From CAWUIO01 sp963922455 (GTDB lineage Bacteria; Bacteroidota; Bacteroidia; Cytophagales; Microscillaceae): 63,436 nt of DNA. Position 1 is the first letter of the stretch; each line of letters opens with the position of its first letter. Positions 54,090 through 63,107 of the stretch are shown in pieces. The notes under the pieces were generated by a model that did no database searches, was not told where the DNA came from, and saw nothing but the letters and a program-made list of their open reading frames with translations. The stretch spans positions 1 through 63,436 of the forward strand of contig CAWUIO010000024.1 of the NCBI GenBank assembly GCA_963922455.1. The letters are read 5' to 3'. The translations under genes were made by a program, and so were the position numbers.

Positions 54090-55844
54090 ATGAAGCAGTT
54101 TCTACCCATTTTGGAATGGTTACCCAAGTATCGTAGGGAGTATATTGCGGGCGATGTTTCGGCTGGTTTGACGGTAGGGGTTATGTTGATACCCCAAGGG
54201 ATGGCCTATGCCATGATAGCTGGTTTGCCCCCCGTGTATGGTTTGTACGCGGCCCTAGTACCCCAATTGGTCTATGCAATCTTAGGTACCTCCCGCCAAT
54301 TGGCGGTAGGGCCCGTAGCTATGGACTCCATTTTGGTGGCGGCTGGGATTTCGGGCATGGCCCTTAGCGGTACGGCCGAATATATTCAGTTGGCTATTTT
54401 ACTGGCTTTGATGATGGGAGGGCTGCAAGTGATATTTGGCCTGGCCCGTTTAGGCTTCTTGGTTAATTTTTTGTCCAAGCCCGTGATAAGCGGTTTTACA
54501 TCGGCGGCGGCATTGATTATTGGTTTGAGTCAATTGAAGCACTTGATCGGGGTGGATTTGGGGAGGAACAATTCCATCTTTGTGATTTTGTACGAGGCAG
54601 GGGAGGCCTTTGCTGAATACAATTGGATCAGTATTTTGATAGGCTTGACGGGTATTATCCTGATAAAGGGCCTAAAAAAAGTGAATAAGTCGATTCCCGG
54701 GGCTTTGGTTGTGGTCTTTTTGGGTATTGTAAGCGTTTTTTTATGGCAGTTGGATCAGTATGGAGTAAAAATCCTTGGGAAGATACCCTCGGGATTGCCA
54801 TCTTTTGCCCTCCCCGACTGGAATAACCCTCACATTTTTGAGTTACTACCCATCGCCCTCACGCTTTCTTTGATTGCCTTTATGGAAGCCATATCGGTTT
54901 CCAAAGCCATCCAGCTAAGGCATAAAGGCGAGTACGAAATCCAACCCAATCAGGAAATGCTGGCCATCGGTTTGGGAAATGTGCTGGGCTCTTTGTTTGG
55001 AAGCTATCCTACCACAGGAGGGTTTAGCCGTTCGGCGGTCAATGATCAAGCGGGGGCTAAAACGAATCTAGCGGCCGTGATTTCTGCCAGCTTGATAGCC
55101 CTGGTTTTGCTGTTCTTCACGCCACTGTTTTTCTACCTACCCAAGGCCATTCTTGCCTCAGTAATTATGGTGGCGGTATTTGGCCTCATTAATACCCAGT
55201 ACCCGCTTTATCTCTGGAAAGTGCAAAAACAGGAGTTTGCCATGCTGTTGGTGACTTTTGTATCCACTTTGGGCCTTGGCATTATGTCGGGTATTGGAGT
55301 AGGGGTTGCCGTATCTTTGGTATTACTTATTTATCGGACAGCCGAACCCCATTATGCGGTCTTAGCTAAGATTAAAAACTCCAAGGAATACCGCAATATT
55401 AATCGCTTTGAAGAGGTAGAAATACGCCCGGATGTGCTGGTTTTTCGATATGATGCGCCTTTATACTACGCCAATGCCAACCACTTTGTACAAAGCATAA
55501 GCCGGGAAGTAGACAAAAAAGGAGAAGCATTGAAGCTGATCGTGCTGAATGCGGAGAGTACCCCTTTTATAGATACAACGGCCCTTTTTGAACTCAATGA
55601 ACTACGGCAAGCATGGGAGGGCAGGGGTATTCAGTTGATGTTTGCTTCGGTCATTGGCCCCGTACGAGATTTTATGACCCGGACTGAATTGATCCAGAAA
55701 ATGGGCCGGGAAGCGTTTTTTACCAATATTCAAGATGCCTTGGATTATTACGACGAAAAGCCAGATGCCTTAGAAAATACACGATTTAATATTTCGACCC
55801 AGAGTAATGAGAAGAATAGCTTAGGGATGGAGCGGCCTGTTTGA
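54090..55844 (+). CDS. SulP-family anion transporter with STAS domain
   Basis: 584 residues. The transmembrane part (about 1-420) has GDVSAGLTVGVMLIPQGMAYAMIAGLPPVYGLYAAL, LGTSRQLAVGP and GSYPTTGGFSRSAVNDQAGAKT. The C-terminal STAS domain (about 440-560) has LIVLNAESTPFIDTTA. It is a sulfate/bicarbonate-type inner-membrane transporter; the substrate is not certain. The last eight residues (SLGMERPV) and the stop codon lie inside element L, so the element has been captured as the coding end. A TAGCTTTA box lies about 20 nt upstream of the ATG. Confidence 0.93.
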   Translation: MKQFLPILEWLPKYRREYIAGDVSAGLTVGVMLIPQGMAYAMIAGLPPVYGLYAALVPQLVYAILGTSRQLAVGPVAMDSILVAAGISGMALSGTAEYIQLAILLALMMGGLQVIFGLARLGFLVNFLSKPVISGFTSAAALIIGLSQLKHLIGVDLGRNNSIFVILYEAGEAFAEYNWISILIGLTGIILIKGLKKVNKSIPGALVVVFLGIVSVFLWQLDQYGVKILGKIPSGLPSFALPDWNNPHIFELLPIALTLSLIAFMEAISVSKAIQLRHKGEYEIQPNQEMLAIGLGNVLGSLFGSYPTTGGFSRSAVNDQAGAKTNLAAVISASLIALVLLFFTPLFFYLPKAILASVIMVAVFGLINTQYPLYLWKVQKQEFAMLLVTFVSTLGLGIMSGIGVGVAVSLVLLIYRTAEPHYAVLAKIKNSKEYRNINRFEEVEIRPDVLVFRYDAPLYYANANHFVQSISREVDKKGEALKLIVLNAESTPFIDTTALFELNELRQAWEGRGIQLMFASVIGPVRDFMTRTELIQKMGREAFFTNIQDALDYYDEKPDALENTRFNISTQSNEKNSLGMERPV

Positions 55845-55948
55845 GCTCGTGCAGGCCCGGCGGGGAAAGGCAGCGAGTAGCGAGAGCCCGGCCCGCGGCC
55901 ACCGAGACATCCTAGGGACGAGCCCACTCCCAACCGCGGGCAAGCCCC
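55818..55948 (+). repeat. Structured intergenic element, copy L
   Basis: 131 bp, GCCCGCGG/CCGCGGGC stem. It overlaps the SulP gene: the first 27 bp encode the last residues and stop. The GCCCC end faces the downstream vWA gene, 73 nt away. Confidence 0.9.
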
Positions 55949-56021
55949 AAAAAAATACCTGAATCCTTGTAATGAATAAGATTCCCTTGCGTAAACCATA
56001 CAAAGCAAAATTAAATTGGTT

Positions 56022-57704
56022 ATGAAAATACGTCTGGAAAAACACTTCTCTTATAAACTAAAACAAATGGGCCTAATGCTGGGCCTTTGTCTGGGCATTT
56101 ACTTTTTAAACAGTTGTGCCAGTAGTAACCGGGAGTCGGGAACCACCACCGAAGCCTACGAAAAACCCTCGGATGAGTCGTATGCTGTTGTGGAAGATCT
56201 GGATACCTTAGAAATGGAGCCTTCCATGGACATGGAGAGAAATGCCGAGATGAGACAGGAGAAAACCCAAAAAGTACTGGATGATGCCGAAAAGGCTTAT
56301 GATAGTTTGAATAATGAGAACCAAACGGCGGCCGAGCAAATTTTTGAAAACCCTTTCCAAAACGCCGAAAAGCAAAATAAAACGACTTTTTCCATTGATG
56401 TGGACAATGCTTCGTATAGTAATATTCGTCAGCTATTGAGTTATGGCCAAACGCCTCCCCCCGGGGCCGTACGCATCGAGGAAATGATCAATTACTTCAG
56501 CTATGACTATCCCAACCCAAGTGGCGAGCATCCCTTTTCTATCAACACGGAGTTGGCAACTTGTCCCTGGAATCCCAATCACCAACTAGTACACATCGGC
56601 TTGCAGGGTAAAAAATTAAATTACGAAGAATTAAAACCGAGCAACTTGGTCTTTTTGGTAGATGCTTCGGGCTCTATGGAAGCCGAAAATAAACTGCCTT
56701 TGCTGCAAAAATCCTTGGCGATGTTGCTTGATGAATTGGGAGAACGCGACCGGGTGGCGATTGTGGCCTACGCTGGTGCCGCTGGTTTGGTATTGCCCTC
56801 AACCCCCGCCACGCAAAAAAATAAAATCCTGCAAGCGCTGAACTCCCTCAGTGCCGGAGGTTCTACGGCCGGCGGACAAGGCATTGAGCTTGCCTACCGT
56901 ATTGCCAAAGAAAATCTTATCCAAGGGGGCAATAACCGAGTGATCTTAGCCACCGATGGAGACTTCAACGTGGGCGTATCCAGTGATGATGCCCTGGTAG
57001 CCCTGATCGAGGAGAAACGCAAAAACGATATTTTCCTGACGATCTGCGGCTTTGGGATGGGTAATTACAAAGACCAAAAGATGGAAAGCATTAGCAATGC
57101 CGGCAATGGGAATTACTTCTACATTGATACTCCTCGGGAAGCTAAGAAGGTCTTCGTGAAAGAGATGCGGGCCAATATGTTTACCATTGCCAAGGATGTA
57201 AAAATACAGTTGGAATTTAACCCCCAGCGGGTAAAAGCCTACCGCCTCATTGGCTACGAAAACCGGGTCTTAGAAAACAAAGACTTTGACGATGATAAAA
57301 AAGATGCTGGCGAGCTGGGGGCCGGCCACTCGGTAACTGCCCTTTATGAAATTATCCCCGCCGGAGAGGAAAATATACAGGCCAGTGCCCAAGGAGGAAA
57401 ATTGCAGCCGATCACCCCAGCCGGCGACTTGATGAAATTCCGTTTGCGCTACAAGCCCCCCCAATCCGAAACGAGTACACTCATAGAGCAGGTAGTTCGC
57501 GGAGAAGTGAGAAGCCTGGAAGGATCAAGTAATAACTTTCGTTTTTCGGCGGCCGTTGCGGAGTTTGGTTTGCTATTGCGTAAGTCGCGCTACCGGGCCA
57601 GTGCCAGCTTCCAGCAGGTAGACCAACTGGCCAAAAGCGCCCTAGGAAAAGATGAGGAAGGCTACCGTCAAGAGTTTATCGAGTTAGTGAAGCAAGCCCA
57701 GTAA
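56022..57704 (+). CDS. YfbK-like vWA lipoprotein
   Basis: 560 residues from the ATG at 56022. Lipoprotein signal MKIRLEKHFSYKLKQM to LNSC. An acidic linker is followed by the YfbK N-terminal domain (SIDVDNASYSNIRQLL, EEMINYFSYDYP), the vWA domain with MIDAS DASGSM, GGSTAGGQG and ATDGDFNVG, and a C-terminal DUF3520 region. It is an envelope vWA protein of unknown partner, often seen with sigma-factor or SulP-type genes. A strong terminator follows. Confidence 0.9.
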   Translation: MKIRLEKHFSYKLKQMGLMLGLCLGIYFLNSCASSNRESGTTTEAYEKPSDESYAVVEDLDTLEMEPSMDMERNAEMRQEKTQKVLDDAEKAYDSLNNENQTAAEQIFENPFQNAEKQNKTTFSIDVDNASYSNIRQLLSYGQTPPPGAVRIEEMINYFSYDYPNPSGEHPFSINTELATCPWNPNHQLVHIGLQGKKLNYEELKPSNLVFLVDASGSMEAENKLPLLQKSLAMLLDELGERDRVAIVAYAGAAGLVLPSTPATQKNKILQALNSLSAGGSTAGGQGIELAYRIAKENLIQGGNNRVILATDGDFNVGVSSDDALVALIEEKRKNDIFLTICGFGMGNYKDQKMESISNAGNGNYFYIDTPREAKKVFVKEMRANMFTIAKDVKIQLEFNPQRVKAYRLIGYENRVLENKDFDDDKKDAGELGAGHSVTALYEIIPAGEENIQASAQGGKLQPITPAGDLMKFRLRYKPPQSETSTLIEQVVRGEVRSLEGSSNNFRFSAAVAEFGLLLRKSRYRASASFQQVDQLAKSALGKDEEGYRQEFIELVKQAQ

Positions 57705-57728
57705 AATTTGTGTGTCAAGATGAGCATA

Positions 57729-57762
57729 CCGCTCCTGGGCTTTGCCCGGGAGCGGTTTTATT
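57729..57762. terminator. Terminator between vWA and DUF547 genes
   Basis: CCGCTCCTGGGC (57729-57740) pairs with GCCCGGGAGCGG (57744-57755), 12 bp with one G-T pair, followed by TTTTATTTT. It serves the plus-strand vWA gene and may act on the convergent gene. Confidence 0.88.
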
Positions 57763-57774
57763 TTCTTGGCTTTT

Positions 57775-58491
57775 CTATTCGTTGAGGGCCCAATCATAGC
57801 TTAGGTAGCTTACTTTAGCTCCAGATCCTAGCTTAACATTCGAGTATTTATTGATGAAGCTGATCAGAGATCCTTTCTTGGTAAAATCGTCTTTGTACCA
57901 ATCAAAAAGCTTAGAAACCTGGGCAGCAGAGGCACTTAATTTATTTTTTGAGGGGTTGTTGATGAAGTAGCGGGCTTGCTTATCCATCTCTGCGTATAGG
58001 TTGGAGGCCGTGTATGCCTTGTTGAGAAGTTTAGGGCAGGACTGGGCCGCACATACTAAAACGAAGTGCAAACGGGCATCAAAGTATTGCTTACGTAAAA
58101 TTTCGTGCTCGATCTGGTTAAGGGAGTAGGTCTGAGACCCAATTTTTACAAACTTGGCATCCCAAGGTTTGCCGCCTTTTAACTGGGTAATACTAGAGGT
58201 GGGGTAGTTATCCAGGATCAACTTTACGGTAAAGGCATTGTAGGCATTTATCCAAAAAGCCATCTTTTCTGTCCTAGAATTGGTGCTAGGTACTCCAGCC
58301 GATAGCTTGTTTAGATAAGCTTGGAGTTTGGCTTTTTCGGCCCGGATTCCTTTGTAATTTACGACGCCGGAGGCGCTTACGTATTTGCGGAGCAAAGCGT
58401 CCCAAGCACTGTGGTCTACCGGGGGGTGATTTTGATTCGGACTCGTAAACGCACTGAAAAGAATAAAAGTAAAAAGCAAGATTGTTCTCAT
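57775..58491 (-). CDS. DUF547 protein, secreted
   Basis: 238 residues with signal peptide MRTILLFTFILFSAFTS. DUF547 landmarks are KMAFWINAYNAFTVKLILDNYP, LNQIEHEILRKQY, RLHFVLVCAAQSCP and the C-terminal KYSNVKLGSG. The family may be a papain-like or transglutaminase-like fold with Cys and His (here CAAQSCP); activity is unproven. It is a single gene with an imperfect inverted repeat in its leader. Confidence 0.85.
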   Translation of the reverse strand: MRTILLFTFILFSAFTSPNQNHPPVDHSAWDALLRKYVSASGVVNYKGIRAEKAKLQAYLNKLSAGVPSTNSRTEKMAFWINAYNAFTVKLILDNYPTSSITQLKGGKPWDAKFVKIGSQTYSLNQIEHEILRKQYFDARLHFVLVCAAQSCPKLLNKAYTASNLYAEMDKQARYFINNPSKNKLSASAAQVSKLFDWYKDDFTKKGSLISFINKYSNVKLGSGAKVSYLSYDWALNE

Positions 58492-58642
58492 AGGTACTTA
58501 TCGATGGTTAAGTATGTACCTAGGCAACAGAAGAGGGGAGAGGATTAGTTCGTACTTATGTTCACAAACCTGGCTTTATTTCGCGCATAGCCAAGTTGCA
58601 TGTCGTATTATGCCAACATGTCGCCAAACAGACATATTTTCC

Positions 58643-59131
58643 TTAGGCGGTAACTGGTTTTAAGGCACTAAAGGGCTTGGGGAGTTCTGGGGAATTGCGG
58701 CAGATAAACTCCTTCTTAAGGGCAGAAACAATAAGGTCGCCCACTGTCAAAGGTACTTTTTCTTGCAAGCGGGCTTTTCGGGGAGAGTATTCCCGTATTT
58801 GCCGGGCCAAATTTGCATCAAAAAATTGACAGGTAAAGGAGACAAAGTCCCTTACGGGGTTGAGGAGCATCATTTCTTGCAATATATAAGAAATAGGATC
58901 GTGTTCGCGGTAAAAATGGCGGTCAAAACGGAAGTTGGAAAGATCCACTTCGTATTCTTCGGCAAAATCAAGCATTAACTCTTGGGCATCGTCTCCGGTG
59001 ATACCGAGGTCTTTTTCTATTTCCATGCGGCTGTGTAAACGTTCACCCCAATATTCTGTCCGGATAAAAGCTTTCACTGAGGCTGTTATTTTTCGTAGTT
59101 CGCGAAAAGTGATGGTATTATGATTTTGCAT
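58643..59131 (-). CDS. DUF1493-family protein
   Basis: 162 residues. The domain resembles acyl-carrier-like DUF1493: RMEIEKDLGITGDDAQELMLDFAEEYEVDLSNFRFDRHFYREHD, then PLTVGDLIVSALKKEF at the C-terminus. The serine needed for phosphopantetheine attachment is not evident, so it may be a non-acylated relative. It is cytoplasmic, with a stand-alone promoter region upstream. Confidence 0.75.
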   Translation of the reverse strand: MQNHNTITFRELRKITASVKAFIRTEYWGERLHSRMEIEKDLGITGDDAQELMLDFAEEYEVDLSNFRFDRHFYREHDPISYILQEMMLLNPVRDFVSFTCQFFDANLARQIREYSPRKARLQEKVPLTVGDLIVSALKKEFICRNSPELPKPFSALKPVTA

Positions 59132-59695
59132 TCGTGTATTCGCTTAGGGTAAGAAAACTGGAAAAAGGAAAAGAAAGTAATCATTTAAAATTTGGAAACT
59201 ATTCTTCATTTTTCCAATGAGGTAGTGGACTAAGCTGACATGCCCCAGGCAAAAGGCGTACTAGAGAGCGGGTAAAAATCCAATTCATACTGTTTTAGGT
59301 TTAGATTCACAAAAAATTAATCTTCATGCCTATTGGTTTGTCAAAAGGCACGAGTTTAGGCACGAGGTTTTTTCAACTCGAGATTGTGTTTTTGTGCGTA
59401 AAGCACAGCAAGAAAGCCAGTTAGAATGAATTCAGGGCCCACATACATGGACGCCTTAGATGTTACCTATGTATTAACTTACTGTAAATTTAATAAGTCT
59501 ATATTAGATTACCTTGGCATGTTGCCAAGAAAATGAGTCATGAGACCATGTTTTTCGACTAGGGCCTGAGTTTCAGGGGGAAATTTTTATCAGCCTTTTC
59601 CAAAGATTGGGCAAAGGTTTCTCCTTAAAATCTATAAAAAAAAAGAATCCGAAAAGAATGTTCGGATTTTGTACTTCAGTTATGCTTTTATTCCT
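59132..59695. other. Gene-free stretch between DUF1493 and small secreted gene
   Basis: 564 nt, AT-rich, holding a CTTGGC-5-GCCAAG hairpin (59513-59529) and at its right end the terminator of the small secreted gene. No open frame worth calling and no repeat element was seen. Confidence 0.55.
59634..59669 (-). terminator. Intrinsic terminator of the small secreted gene
   Basis: On the minus strand AATCCGAA pairs with TTCGGATT (59646-59668) over a 7-nt loop and runs into T9. It lies 27 nt past the stop of the 59696 gene. Confidence 0.85.
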
Positions 59696-60073
59696 TTAAT
59701 GGTTTGTACTTACGTTTTTGTTGGTTTTCTCCCCTTCGGCCATAATTTCTAGGTTTTCCAAGGCATCCCCTTTCCACTCCCATGTAATTTTTACCCGAAT
59801 TAATCCCTGGGCCGAAAAAGTACCCTCATGGTCTTCATCAAATTGAATACGCCCCTCAATTTGATCCAGCTTGCCGGCTTTAAAGGCAATTTGACTAAAA
59901 GTTAAAGTAATTTGGTCATCGGCGAGAGCATTTACCATTTGGTCCAAATCAGTTTGAGAACTTTCAGGAAGAATTTCGATCTGCGTAATTCGGCTATCCT
60001 GTTCTGGAGTAGTTTCTGTTTGAGGTAGGCAGACCCACAAAAGGAGGCTGAATAGGCTTAGCAATAGGTTCAT
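59696..60073 (-). CDS. Small secreted protein, unknown
   Basis: 125 residues. The N-terminus MNLLLSLFSLLLWVCLPQ is a signal sequence, or possibly a lipoprotein signal at LLWVC (a weak lipobox). The mature part is acidic with a beta-rich LTFSQIAFKAGKLDQIEGRIQF and RVKITWEWKGDALENLEI. No family is recognised. It is a single gene with its own terminator. Confidence 0.6.
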   Translation of the reverse strand: MNLLLSLFSLLLWVCLPQTETTPEQDSRITQIEILPESSQTDLDQMVNALADDQITLTFSQIAFKAGKLDQIEGRIQFDEDHEGTFSAQGLIRVKITWEWKGDALENLEIMAEGEKTNKNVSTNH

Positions 60074-60204
60074 AAGTCGCTTGTTTTGTTTAGGTCAAAA
60101 ATCTTAAATCTTATCCGGAAATCAAACCCTGGGGCTAAGACAATGCGAGCCTTCCGAGCCTAGAGTGGATTTACCCAGTAAATGTGTCTGACTAATCAGT
60201 TCTG

Positions 60205-60334
60205 GGGGCTCCCCCGCGCTTTTGCAAAAAGGGGCAGATAGCTAGTTCCTACCCGCGCGGGTCGGGCTCTCGCTACTCGCTGGCCCCCGCACATACCAGC
60301 GGCGAGCTCAAACAGGCCGCTCCATCCCTAAGCC
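60205..60334 (-). repeat. Structured intergenic element, copy M
   Basis: 130 bp, CCCGCGC/GCGCGGG stem. The 35-nt centre shares TTTTGC and GCTAGTTCCT with copy B. It is not near any stop codon on its GGGGC side; the neighbour gene starts there instead. Confidence 0.88.
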
Positions 60335-60435
60335 AGATTTGTAATAAAAGCAGGTAGTACAAGGCTTTTGACCAAGCCAAGATGCCAGCCCGGGGAGAAC
60401 ACCTTGCACGAATGGACCAGCTTAGGCCCGGCCCC

Positions 60436-60465
60436 CAAAAAAGCCGGCCCCGAAGAGCCAGCTTT
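60436..60465 (-). terminator. Intrinsic terminator of clpB
   Basis: On the minus strand AAAGCTGGC pairs with GCCGGCTTT (60440-60465) over an 8-nt loop, followed by TTTTTT. It lies 30 nt past the clpB stop. Confidence 0.85.
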
Positions 60466-60494
60466 AAGCTATAGAAGATGTTCCGGGATGTATA

Positions 60495-63107
60495 TTAAGC
60501 CTGGGCCGTGGTGCCGGGGCTTTGGTTTTCAAAAATTATTCGGTCAAATTCGTCCGTTTTAAGGGAAATCAGGGAATCTTTTTGAATTTTGCCGCTCAGT
60601 ATTTCTTTGGATAGCTCGTTCAATATTCGTTTTTGGATCACGCGTTTTAAGGGCCTGGCCCCAAATTGCGGGTCAAAACCCACTTCGGCCAAGGTTTGCA
60701 AGACAGAAGGGTCGGCTTCTAAGGTAACCCCAGATTCGGCCAATCTTTGCTGGATTTGGGCAAACTGTATCCCGACGATTTTGTGCATATCTTGTCGGCT
60801 CAATGGACGGAACATCACAATTTCGTCTACCCGGTTAAGAAACTCAGGTCTAAGGTTCCGTTTTAAAAGCTCCATCAATTCCTCCTTGGTATCTTCCAGG
60901 GTATCAAAATTATTTTCGGGATTCATATCGGCCAAGCGCTTCCGGATCAAGTCGGAGCCCATATTGGAGGTCATAATGATAATCGTATTCTTAAAATTGG
61001 CGGTGCGGCCTTTATTATCAGTAAGCCTTCCATCGTCTAAAACTTGCAATAAGATATTAAAGGCATCGGGATGAGCTTTTTCAATTTCATCCAGCAAGAT
61101 TACCGAATAAGGCTTTCTCCGTACTGCCTCGGTCAATTGCCCCCCTTCATCATAGCCCACATATCCGGGAGGCGCTCCGATTAGGCGACTTACGGCGTGC
61201 GATTCCTGGTATTCGGACATATCGATCCGTACCATAGAGTCCTCATCATTGAATAAAAACTCCGCGAGCGCCTTGGCCAGCTCAGTTTTCCCAACTCCGG
61301 TACTCCCTAAGAAAATAAAGGAACCAATAGGCCGCTTGGGATCTTGTAAGCCCGCCCGGCTCCGACGAACGGCATCCGAAATAACTTGAATAGCCTGGCT
61401 TTGTCCAGCTACTCGTTTTCCCAACTCGTCTTCTAAGTGCAATAACTTATCCCGGTCACTTTGTAGGAGTTTAGTTACCGGAATGCCCGTCCATTTGGCC
61501 ACTACCTCCGAGATATCTTCTTGGGTGACTTCCTCTTTGAGCATGGCTCCTTCGGTTTCTTGTACGAGCCCCTGCAAATGGGACAATTCTTTCTCGGCGT
61601 GCCCAATTTTTCCGTAGCGGATTTCGGCTACTTTGCCATACTCGCCCTGTCTTTCCAGCTGCTCGGCTTGTAATTTTAATTGCTCGATGTTTTCCTTGGT
61701 TTTTTGGATCGCCTGGATCACGTCTTTTTCTTGCTTCCACTTGGCTCTTAAGGAATCACGAATCTCACTGAGATTGGCAATATCTTTATTGAGTTCGGCT
61801 TCTTTTTCCAGATCCTGTTCCCGCCGGATGGCCTCCCGCTCGATTTCAAGCTGCATGATCTTGCGCTCGAGCTCATCCAATTCTTCGGGCATGGAGTCGA
61901 TCTCAATCCGCAGTTTGGAAGCGGCTTCATCTATCAAGTCGATCGCTTTGTCGGGCAGAAAGCGCTCGCTGATATACCGATGAGACAATTCGGCCGCCGA
62001 AATAATGGCATCGTCCTTAATCTGTACCCCGTGGTGCACTTCGTATCGTTCTTTTAATCCCCTCAAAATGGAAATGGTATCCGGCACACTGGGTTCATCC
62101 ACAAACACCGATTGGAAACGTCGTTCTAAGGCCTTGTCTTTCTCTATGTATTTTTGGTATTCTTTGAGCGTAGTCGCGCCAATGGCGTGTAATTCTCCTC
62201 GGGCCAGAGCGGGTTTGAGGAGATTGGCGGCATCCATGGCACTATCTCCGCCGGCCCCGGCTCCTATGAGGGTATGGATTTCATCAATAAAGAGGATAAT
62301 CTCTCCCTCGGAGTCTACCACTTCTTTGATAACGGCTTTGAGCCGTTCTTCAAATTCTCCTTTATACTTTGCCCCGGCTACCAAGAGCCCCATATCTAAA
62401 GATACCAAGGTTTTGGTTTTCAAGTTTTCGGGCACATCACCTTCTACGATTCTTTGGGCTAATCCTTCAACAATAGCCGTTTTTCCTACTCCGGGTTCAC
62501 CCAAGAGCATGGGGTTGTTCTTAGTCCGGCGGCTTAAGATTTGCAAGACGCGACGAATTTCGTCGTCGCGGCCAATGACCGGATCGAGCTTTCCTTTTTT
62601 GGCCAGTTCGTTGAGGTTATTGGAGTACCTCTCCAAAGAGCGGTATTTGGCCTCAGCATTTTGATCGCTTACCCGATTGCCGCCGCGTAACTCTTCAATG
62701 GCTTTTTTGAGACTGTCTTCCGAGAAGCCCAAATCTTTGAGCAAGGAATTGACCTTGTCTCTTCCTTGGAGCATACCCAAAACGATATGCTCTACGGCAA
62801 TGTATTCGTCTTTGTATTCCTTGGCGTATCCTTCGGCTTTTTGAAGGACATAAACTAAATCGTTTGAGAGGTAGGGCTGTCCACTACTTTTAGGGAAGGT
62901 AATTAAGATTTCCTCCAGCCCTCTTTCCAATTGGTTTTTGTTGATGCTCAGTTTGCTAATTAAGTAAGCTACCAAATTTTCATCTTCCTGTAGGATAGCC
63001 TTAAATAAGTGGGCACTTTCCATGGCCTGGTGGGTGTACCCAATGGCTACCTGGGAGGCTTTCTGAATAGCTTCTTGAGCTTTGATGGTATAATTATTAA
63101 AGTTCAT
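60495..63107 (-). CDS. clpB: ATP-dependent chaperone ClpB
   Basis: 870 residues from the ATG at 63107 (MNFNNYTIKAQEAIQ); a TTG two codons earlier is less likely. An N-terminal Clp repeat domain (1-145) is followed by AAA-1 with GEPGVGKT and ILFIDEIHT, the coiled-coil M-domain (about 405-525) that distinguishes ClpB from ClpA/C, AAA-2 with GSTGVGKT and ILLDEIEKAHPD, and a C-terminal small domain. ClpB hexamers rescue aggregated proteins with DnaK. It is a single gene; no CIRCE-type operator was seen upstream. Confidence 0.97.
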   Translation of the reverse strand: MNFNNYTIKAQEAIQKASQVAIGYTHQAMESAHLFKAILQEDENLVAYLISKLSINKNQLERGLEEILITFPKSSGQPYLSNDLVYVLQKAEGYAKEYKDEYIAVEHIVLGMLQGRDKVNSLLKDLGFSEDSLKKAIEELRGGNRVSDQNAEAKYRSLERYSNNLNELAKKGKLDPVIGRDDEIRRVLQILSRRTKNNPMLLGEPGVGKTAIVEGLAQRIVEGDVPENLKTKTLVSLDMGLLVAGAKYKGEFEERLKAVIKEVVDSEGEIILFIDEIHTLIGAGAGGDSAMDAANLLKPALARGELHAIGATTLKEYQKYIEKDKALERRFQSVFVDEPSVPDTISILRGLKERYEVHHGVQIKDDAIISAAELSHRYISERFLPDKAIDLIDEAASKLRIEIDSMPEELDELERKIMQLEIEREAIRREQDLEKEAELNKDIANLSEIRDSLRAKWKQEKDVIQAIQKTKENIEQLKLQAEQLERQGEYGKVAEIRYGKIGHAEKELSHLQGLVQETEGAMLKEEVTQEDISEVVAKWTGIPVTKLLQSDRDKLLHLEDELGKRVAGQSQAIQVISDAVRRSRAGLQDPKRPIGSFIFLGSTGVGKTELAKALAEFLFNDEDSMVRIDMSEYQESHAVSRLIGAPPGYVGYDEGGQLTEAVRRKPYSVILLDEIEKAHPDAFNILLQVLDDGRLTDNKGRTANFKNTIIIMTSNMGSDLIRKRLADMNPENNFDTLEDTKEELMELLKRNLRPEFLNRVDEIVMFRPLSRQDMHKIVGIQFAQIQQRLAESGVTLEADPSVLQTLAEVGFDPQFGARPLKRVIQKRILNELSKEILSGKIQKDSLISLKTDEFDRIIFENQSPGTTAQA

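Larger units (their letters stand above)
60074..60494. other. Gene-free stretch with element M and the clpB terminator
   Basis: 421 nt: promoter region of the small secreted gene at the left, element M (60205-60334), then a GC-rich stretch with the clpB terminator at 60440-60465. No gene was seen. Confidence 0.6.

Noticed and set aside
62005..62664. 219-codon plus-strand frame over clpB
   Set aside because: Antisense shadow of the conserved clpB AAA-1 domain; Ser/Ile-rich text with no domain.
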